A stretch of DNA of 10,496 nt from Bacteroidales bacterium UBA6244. GTDB lineage: Bacteria > Bacteroidota > Bacteroidia > Bacteroidales > F082. A program made the translations under genes and the position numbers. Position 1 is the first letter of the stretch. Each line of letters opens with the position of its first letter. Positions 7,844 through 10,496 of the stretch are shown piece by piece. The stretch lies in NCBI GenBank assembly GCA_002440885.1, contig DJVY01000018.1, positions 1 through 10,496 on the forward strand, read 5' to 3'. Below the pieces are notes generated by a model. The model ran no database searches, was not told the origin of the DNA, and saw nothing but the letters and a program-made list of their open reading frames with translations.

Positions 7844-7851
7844 TAACTTTT
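7844..7851 (+). promoter_or_regulatory. Weak candidate -7 element for the downstream RHS gene
   Basis: The octamer taactttt differs at one informative base from the Bacteroidota -7 consensus TAnnTTTG and lies 21 nt before the ATG at 7873. No TTG (-33) is present at the expected distance, so this is a half-match only. Confidence 0.25.
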
Positions 7852-7872
7852 TATAAATAAAAATGATTTAAA

Positions 7873-10496
7873 ATGAAAAATGAGGATAGAACTTATAATG
7901 AGGATAGAACTTATAAAGATTTATTAAGTAAGTATTGTCTTATCATATTGCTAGTTTTCACAGGGCAATATGTTCAATCACAAAGCGGCGATGAAGGATA
8001 CGGTAACTATGATGACAATTTTAGTTTACCTTACCACACACCTAAAACTACTTTTGCAACTCCTGATGTAACTGCACTTGACAAATATGTAGATATTCCG
8101 GTTAGTTTATATACAGGTGTCCCTGAAATTTCAGTTCCCATTTATGTAATAAAAACCACTAATTTATCAATCCCTATTAATCTATCATACCATTCTTCCG
8201 GAATAAAGGTAGAAGAAGTGGCCTCATGGGTTGGCTTGGGTTGGTCTCTTAATGCGGGAGGAGTAATTTCCAGATCTGTACGGGGCTTGCAAGATGATCG
8301 AATGAGCCCTGGAGAGGTACGGGATGAGAATGGCATAATATATTATGGAAACCACATGAATAATGCCGGGTATTTGTATTCCGGCATTGAGATTTATAAC
8401 TTTTGCAATGGCTCAAGCTCTTTAACTAAAAGAGAAATGTGGGAATTAAGTCATGGGGCTTGGGATGGTGAACCCGACATATTCAGCTATAATTTTTTAA
8501 GCTATACCGGTAAATTTGTGTTTGATCACAATGGTGAAATCCATTTCATTGAAAAAAATGACTTAAGGATCGAATATGAAAAAGATGATGATGGATTGAT
8601 TATCAAATTTATAGTCACAACTGAAGATGGATATAAAATAACATTTGAGGATATCGAATCTAACATCGTAATTCAGGGTAAAGGTCTGGATAGGCAAAAC
8701 TATTTTGGCTTTTCTGCGGCCAATTACGAGAATCTATCTAGCTCAATAACATCATGGAAAATTTCAAATATTACTTTTCAAAACTCCACAGAAACAATTA
8801 GTTTCTCATATGATGTTGAAGAAGTTTCAACTTTAAAAAGAGCAAGAGAAGAAAGGCGGGGTGAGGAATCTGTTAATACATATCGGACTAAGATATATAA
8901 CGATAGATATGAAATTCTCGCGAAAAGATTGAAGCAAATTGAATGGGGTGACGGACGGTTAGTGTTTGAGGCTAGTCACACAAGAGAAGATTATGATTTA
9001 TACGAGTCGGAATACCATGCACCTGATTCCAAAGCCCTAACTACGATAAAATTACTTGACAACAAGAATAATCTTGTTAAATCTTTTAATTTTTCATATT
9101 CCTATTTTTTCTCTTCAACAATCGATGAGATAGCTTCTGAATACCTTACTGGCTACTCTAAAAGGCTCAAACTTGATAAGATACAAACGAGCAATGGCAT
9201 CAATAGTAATAAAACATATACTTTTGAGTACAATACTGGATCGATGCCACATAGGTTTTCATACGAACAAGACTATTGGGGTTATTACAATGCAAATTAT
9301 TCAAATGGAGTAAATCCCTGCAAAACTTTAATACCTAATTTGTATGAATACCCTTATGATAATGGAACAAATGATGTGTACAATGACCTATACTTAAGTT
9401 CATTTTCTATTTTTTTAAGAACAAACTATTCTGACTATATCTATCACAGTAACAGCAATACGCCAGGGCAAAATAGTGCAAATAGAGATCCTAATCCAGA
9501 TGTAATACAGGCATGCATGCTTAAAAAAATAGGTTATCCAACAGGAGGTGTTGCTGAGTTTTTTTATGAACCAAATGTCTTTTTTCTCGACGGACAAAAC
9601 ATAATTGGGGGCGGTTTAAGAATAAAAAGGACAGTATTGAAGGACAATATTGACGAACAAAACGATCTAATCAAAGAATATTCTTATTCCGATACCGAAG
9701 ATGCCTCTCACTCTTCTGGGAGAATTATTTATTTACCACAGTTTGCAAAATCAAGTCGCACTCCTGTTAGTGAAAACAGCTTTATTTCTTATAGCACTAG
9801 CCAAGGAGGGCTTGGTGATACTCACGGAAATTATGTGGGATATAAGGAAGTAACTATTAAGCACAGCAATAACGGAAAAGCTGTTTCAAAATTTAGTATG
9901 CCCGCTACCTTTGGTGAAAGTACAGCTTTTTGTAATGGAAATAATTGTCTCTATATTCGAACAATTTCTGATTACTCTTCACCGCCTAACATTGACAACT
10001 TCTATAACAGAAGCAATTACCCTTTTCCGCCAGATCCTGATATCGATTGGGGTAGAGGTCAATTACTTGAAGAGTGCGCTTATAGTGAAACTGGGGAGCT
10101 TCTGCACAAAACTGAGAACGAATACGAAATTAAGGAATCTAATACGATACCTGCTCTTCACGTTAAGTCTGCACATATTGATGTTAACAGCTATCTCCCA
10201 CCACCTCGTTATTCTGATTATGCATATAAATATGGCAAGTACTACCACATATCTGTTTGGCAGGTGCTCAAAAAACAAACGCTAACTGACTATTCTAATA
10301 ATGGAACTGATGCAATACCCAGAATCACATATTATTCTTATAACAGTAATCATCATAAGCTGTTAACTGAAAAAACCAAAAATCGTAGCGACGGTCTCAT
10401 AGATAAAATAACCTATAAATACCCTCCTGACATTGAGATTCCAAGTGAAGTGCATACATCCCAGATAGTATTAGACACAATGATTGATCGAAATAT
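7873..10496 (+). CDS. Second RHS-repeat family protein, N-terminal part (runs off the window)
   Basis: The frame from ATG 7873 is open for 874 codons plus two bases and has no stop before the edge, so the C-terminus is missing. The n-region is long (residues 1-20), then a hydrophobic stretch (YCLIILLVFTG, 21-31) and probable cleavage near residue 36. Residues 72-140 carry the typical start of the long Bacteroidota RHS class: 'VDIPVSLYTGVPEISVPIY', 'LSYHSSGIKVEEVASWVGLG', 'WSLNAGGVISRSVRG'. Residues 548-583 hold a second family signature, 'MLKKIGYPTGGVAEFFYEP' and 'GGGLRIKR'. This N-terminus differs from the DUF6443 type of the first RHS gene, so the two are not a simple tandem duplicate. The visible part would form the start of an RHS beta-shell; YD repeats, core and toxin tip should follow beyond the window. 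Composition is uniformly AT-rich. The missing end decides whether it is a toxin. Confidence 0.94.
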   Translation, partial: MKNEDRTYNEDRTYKDLLSKYCLIILLVFTGQYVQSQSGDEGYGNYDDNFSLPYHTPKTTFATPDVTALDKYVDIPVSLYTGVPEISVPIYVIKTTNLSIPINLSYHSSGIKVEEVASWVGLGWSLNAGGVISRSVRGLQDDRMSPGEVRDENGIIYYGNHMNNAGYLYSGIEIYNFCNGSSSLTKREMWELSHGAWDGEPDIFSYNFLSYTGKFVFDHNGEIHFIEKNDLRIEYEKDDDGLIIKFIVTTEDGYKITFEDIESNIVIQGKGLDRQNYFGFSAANYENLSSSITSWKISNITFQNSTETISFSYDVEEVSTLKRAREERRGEESVNTYRTKIYNDRYEILAKRLKQIEWGDGRLVFEASHTREDYDLYESEYHAPDSKALTTIKLLDNKNNLVKSFNFSYSYFFSSTIDEIASEYLTGYSKRLKLDKIQTSNGINSNKTYTFEYNTGSMPHRFSYEQDYWGYYNANYSNGVNPCKTLIPNLYEYPYDNGTNDVYNDLYLSSFSIFLRTNYSDYIYHSNSNTPGQNSANRDPNPDVIQACMLKKIGYPTGGVAEFFYEPNVFFLDGQNIIGGGLRIKRTVLKDNIDEQNDLIKEYSYSDTEDASHSSGRIIYLPQFAKSSRTPVSENSFISYSTSQGGLGDTHGNYVGYKEVTIKHSNNGKAVSKFSMPATFGESTAFCNGNNCLYIRTISDYSSPPNIDNFYNRSNYPFPPDPDIDWGRGQLLEECAYSETGELLHKTENEYEIKESNTIPALHVKSAHIDVNSYLPPPRYSDYAYKYGKYYHISVWQVLKKQTLTDYSNNGTDAIPRITYYSYNSNHHKLLTEKTKNRSDGLIDKITYKYPPDIEIPSEVHTSQIVLDTMIDRN
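7879..7914 (+). repeat. Tandem 18-bp duplication in the start of the second RHS gene
   Basis: The unit aatgaggatagaacttat occurs twice without a gap, at 7879-7896 and 7897-7914. It is in frame and gives NEDRTY-NEDRTY as residues 3-14. This adds six charged and polar residues to the n-region in front of the signal-peptide hydrophobic core. The identical copies suggest recent replication slippage. Confidence 0.85.

Larger units (their letters stand above)
7638..7872. other. Intergenic stretch between the two RHS loci
   Basis: I see no convincing gene in these 235 bases. There is a nine-A run at 7691-7699, and a 22-codon reading frame at 7709-7777 (MNQLLPIIKEEDNNN...), preceded by aaagg. That frame is too short and unlike anything I know, so I do not call it. 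The notable element is the GC-rich hairpin at 7799-7819. There is no T-tract after it, so no intrinsic terminator is supported. A relic of an excised mobile element or a lost toxin/immunity tip could occupy this space, but no trace identifies one. Confidence 0.5.

Noticed and set aside
9911..10285. 124-codon + strand frame
   Set aside because: It lies out of frame within the second RHS gene, whose frame is open across the whole stretch and has clear family motifs.

Overview
The window looks like an accessory stretch of a Bacteroidota chromosome. Three things point there: a type IX secretion (T9SS) C-terminal sorting domain, the Bacteroidota-specific forms of RHS proteins and tail-fibre-like proteins, and A/T-rich start regions without clear Shine-Dalgarno sequences. 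A free-living Bacteroidia lineage such as Marinilabiliales would fit, but that is an inference. All five genes I can support are on the + strand. I see no tRNA, rRNA, CRISPR array or intact insertion sequence.

Positions 136-6980 hold three closely packed exported-protein genes with gaps of 45 and 20 nt. In order they are a tail-fibre-like protein with a coiled-coil end, a probable seven-bladed beta-propeller protein with a T9SS sorting tail, and a 1211-residue RHS-repeat protein. The RHS protein has a DUF6443-like N-terminus, a complete RHS core and a 231-residue glycine-zipper-rich C-terminal tail. Base composition drops sharply inside the conserved core, near 6110. This is the usual place where RHS genes exchange their C-terminal tips.

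Positions 7044-7637 encode a small protein with two membrane segments and a DUF3592-like layout, starting at TTG. It is very AT-rich and sits directly after the exchanged tip. I read tip and membrane protein together as a candidate effector/immunity pair of undescribed type. The tip has no recognisable catalytic motif and looks membrane-acting.

Positions 7638-7872 are non-coding and contain a strong GC-rich perfect hairpin resembling a REP-type palindrome. From 7873 to the window end runs a second, different RHS-family gene that continues past the edge (874 codons visible, no stop). It has the 'GIKVEEVASWVGLGWSLNAGG' family N-terminus, split here only for naming, and an in-frame 18-bp tandem duplication in front of its signal peptide.

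Working model, inferred: the first three genes build a cell-surface or secreted RHS device. The RHS tip is the variable payload, the adjacent membrane protein protects the producer, and the second RHS gene is another polymorphic-toxin or surface RHS locus alongside it.
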